Assembly: GCA_014898415.1 (NCBI GenBank)
Contig: RCTD01000044.1
Coordinates: 60,355-124,354 of the forward strand
Source of the DNA: Stromatinia cepivora
Lineage: Eukaryota; Ascomycota; Leotiomycetes; Helotiales; Sclerotiniaceae
DNA length: 64,000 bases
Direction of reading: 5' to 3'
The position numbers and the translations under genes are program-made. Every line of letters begins with the position of its first letter. Positions within the stretch are counted from its first letter, which is position 1. This document shows, in pieces, positions 62,938 to 64,000 of this stretch. The notes under the pieces were generated by a model, which saw only the letters and a list, made by a program, of their open reading frames with translations, did not search any database and had not been told where the DNA came from.

Positions 62938-63545
62938 TAGAATTATAAAGAATTGAAATATTGAAAGATTAATATCGAAAGGGTATATTAAAAGATTATA
63001 TATTAAAGAATTAATATAAAAAGATTATATATTTTATATTGAAAGATTATTTATTAAAAGATTATATATTTTATATTGAAAAAATAATTTCTATTGAAAG
63101 ATTATTTATTGAAAGATTATTTATTAAAAGATTATTTATTAAAAGATTATTTATTAAAAGATTATTTATTAAAAGATTATATATTGAAAGATTATATATT
63201 TTATATTAAAAGAATAATATTAAAGATTAATATTAAAAGATTATATATTGAAAGATTATATAATTCTAAGATTATATATTGAAAGATTATTTATTGAAAG
63301 AATAATATTGAAAAAATAATATTAAAAAATAATATTAAAAAATAATCTATTAAAGATTAATATTAAAAGATTATATATTGAAAGATTATATATTGAAAGA
63401 TTATTTATTAAAAAAATAATATTGAAAGAATAATATTAAGAAATAATCTATTAAAGATTAATATTAAAAGATTAATATTGAAAGATTATATATTGAAAGA
63501 TTATATATTGAAAGATTATTTATCAAAAGATTAATATTAAAAATA
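62938..63545. repeat. Short tandem repeat tail (ATTTATTGAAAG)n, right unit
   Basis: The start (AATTATAAAGAATTGAAATATTGAAAG) is shared with the left unit at 54333. It continues for about 600 bp as variants of TATTAAAAGATTA and TATTGAAAGATTA. It is about twice the length of the left copy. Confidence 0.75.
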
Positions 63546-63650
63546 ATGGAAGAATAGATTTAAATTCATATATATATATATTTATTGAATTGATAATAAT
63601 GAAAGAATAGATTCGAATTTATAATATCAATAATATTATAATAACAGTCC
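63546..63650. other. AT-rich spacer
   Basis: Contains two similar 20-base stretches around GAAGAATAGATTTAAATTC and GAAAGAATAGATTCGAATT. No gene seen. Confidence 0.4.
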
Positions 63651-63860
63651 CGGTGAGCTTTTATTATAGACTCCCTTATAGGCTTAAAAGTCCCCCGGTG
63701 AGCTTTTATTATAGGCTCTCTTATAGACTTAAAAGTCCCCCAATGAGCTTTTATTATAGACTCCCTTATAGGCTTAAAAGTCCCCCGGTGAGCTTTTATT
63801 ATAGGCTCTCTTATAAGCTATAAAGTTTATAAGCTACTCCCGGTAAACTTTCATTATATG
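63651..63860. repeat. 45-bp tandem repeat, four to five units
   Basis: Units start at 63651, 63696, 63741 and 63786 with CGGTGAGCTTTTATTATAG, followed by CTCCCTTATAGGCTTAAAAG and TCCCC. A degenerate fifth begins at 63841 after a 10-base expansion. The units keep much more G+C than the neighbouring sequence. No frame is maintained, because 45 bp is a multiple of three but stops occur. Confidence 0.9.
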
Positions 63861-64000
63861 GTTATAGGCTATACAAGCGTATAATTTAGATTCTATATGC
63901 CTATAAAGGGGATCACCGAGAGCTAATTTTATCAATAGTGGTTTTGCACGTAAAATAATTTGTCGGAAATTATTATTTTCGTACAAATCAATTGTATATA
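63861..64000. other. Window end: mixed-composition sequence with a small imperfect hairpin
   Basis: G+C is higher than in the AT-rich parts (GGGGATCACCGAGAGC at about 63908). An imperfect stem ACGTAAAATAATTT / AAATTATTATTTTCGT surrounds the loop GTCGG at 63948-63982. The function is not evident, and the feature may continue beyond the window. Confidence 0.35.

Noticed and set aside
63094..63282. A second KDYLL-repeat protein
   Set aside because: Same simple repeat at the tail of the right helicase unit; no conserved non-repeat part.
63651..63860. CRISPR-like array
   Set aside because: Units are contiguous 45-bp tandem repeats with no unique spacers, in a fungal context.

Overview
The window reads as repetitive, heterochromatin-like DNA of a filamentous ascomycete (Pezizomycotina). 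It is almost entirely AT-rich and built from retrotransposons whose reading frames are recognisable but full of stops. The changes between copies are mostly C-to-T and G-to-A, the pattern expected of repeat-induced point mutation (RIP). The only sizeable patch with ordinary base composition is about 1.0-3.35 kb. It holds one host-like, intron-containing gene on the minus strand (PD-(D/E)XK nuclease-like, about 373 residues) and a fragment with a family-B DNA polymerase motif. No tRNA, rRNA, CRISPR or bacterial feature was seen.

Layout. 1-761 is the 3' end of a chromodomain Ty3/Gypsy element (family A). 1.0-3.35 kb is the host-like island. From about 3.44 to 50.14 kb lies one outer Gypsy element (family D, plus strand, truncated in its reverse transcriptase) split by three insertions. 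The first is family A, minus strand, 4975-24555, target duplication ATTAA. It carries two further insertions: Copia family B at 5085-10580 (duplication TATAT, inside its LTR) and another family A element, plus strand, at 15778-22817 (duplication AGAAA). The second is Copia family C, minus strand, 25076-41533 (AATGA), which carries a plus-strand family C copy at 29586-37795 (AAGAT). The third is family A, plus strand, 42787-49831 (ATATT). All six target duplications still match exactly, so order and orientation can be read with confidence: D is oldest, then A-, C- and A+ (4), then B, A+ (3) and C+.

From 50.15 kb to the end the repeats are of another kind. Noncoding blocks (50.2-53.5 kb) lead into two units with the same 5' and 3' ends. 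The right unit (56.5-63.5 kb) contains a long degenerate gene for a RecQ-type helicase, resembling fungal telomere-linked helicases. The left unit (52.9-56.5 kb) is an internally deleted version, interrupted by a 1851-bp pogo/Fot1-type DNA transposon with TIRs and a TA duplication. The window ends in 45-bp tandem repeats.

Most notable: (i) both family C Copia copies carry, between RNase H and the 3' LTR, a long antisense reading frame with hydrophobic segments near both ends; (ii) Copia B has a primer-binding site fitting the anticodon arm of initiator tRNA-Met (half-tRNA priming); (iii) the outer edges of each insertion are much less mutated than the matching inner LTR edges; (iv) the helicase gene contains a 54-bp inverted repeat in its coding sequence; (v) the polymerase-like fragment next to the host gene.
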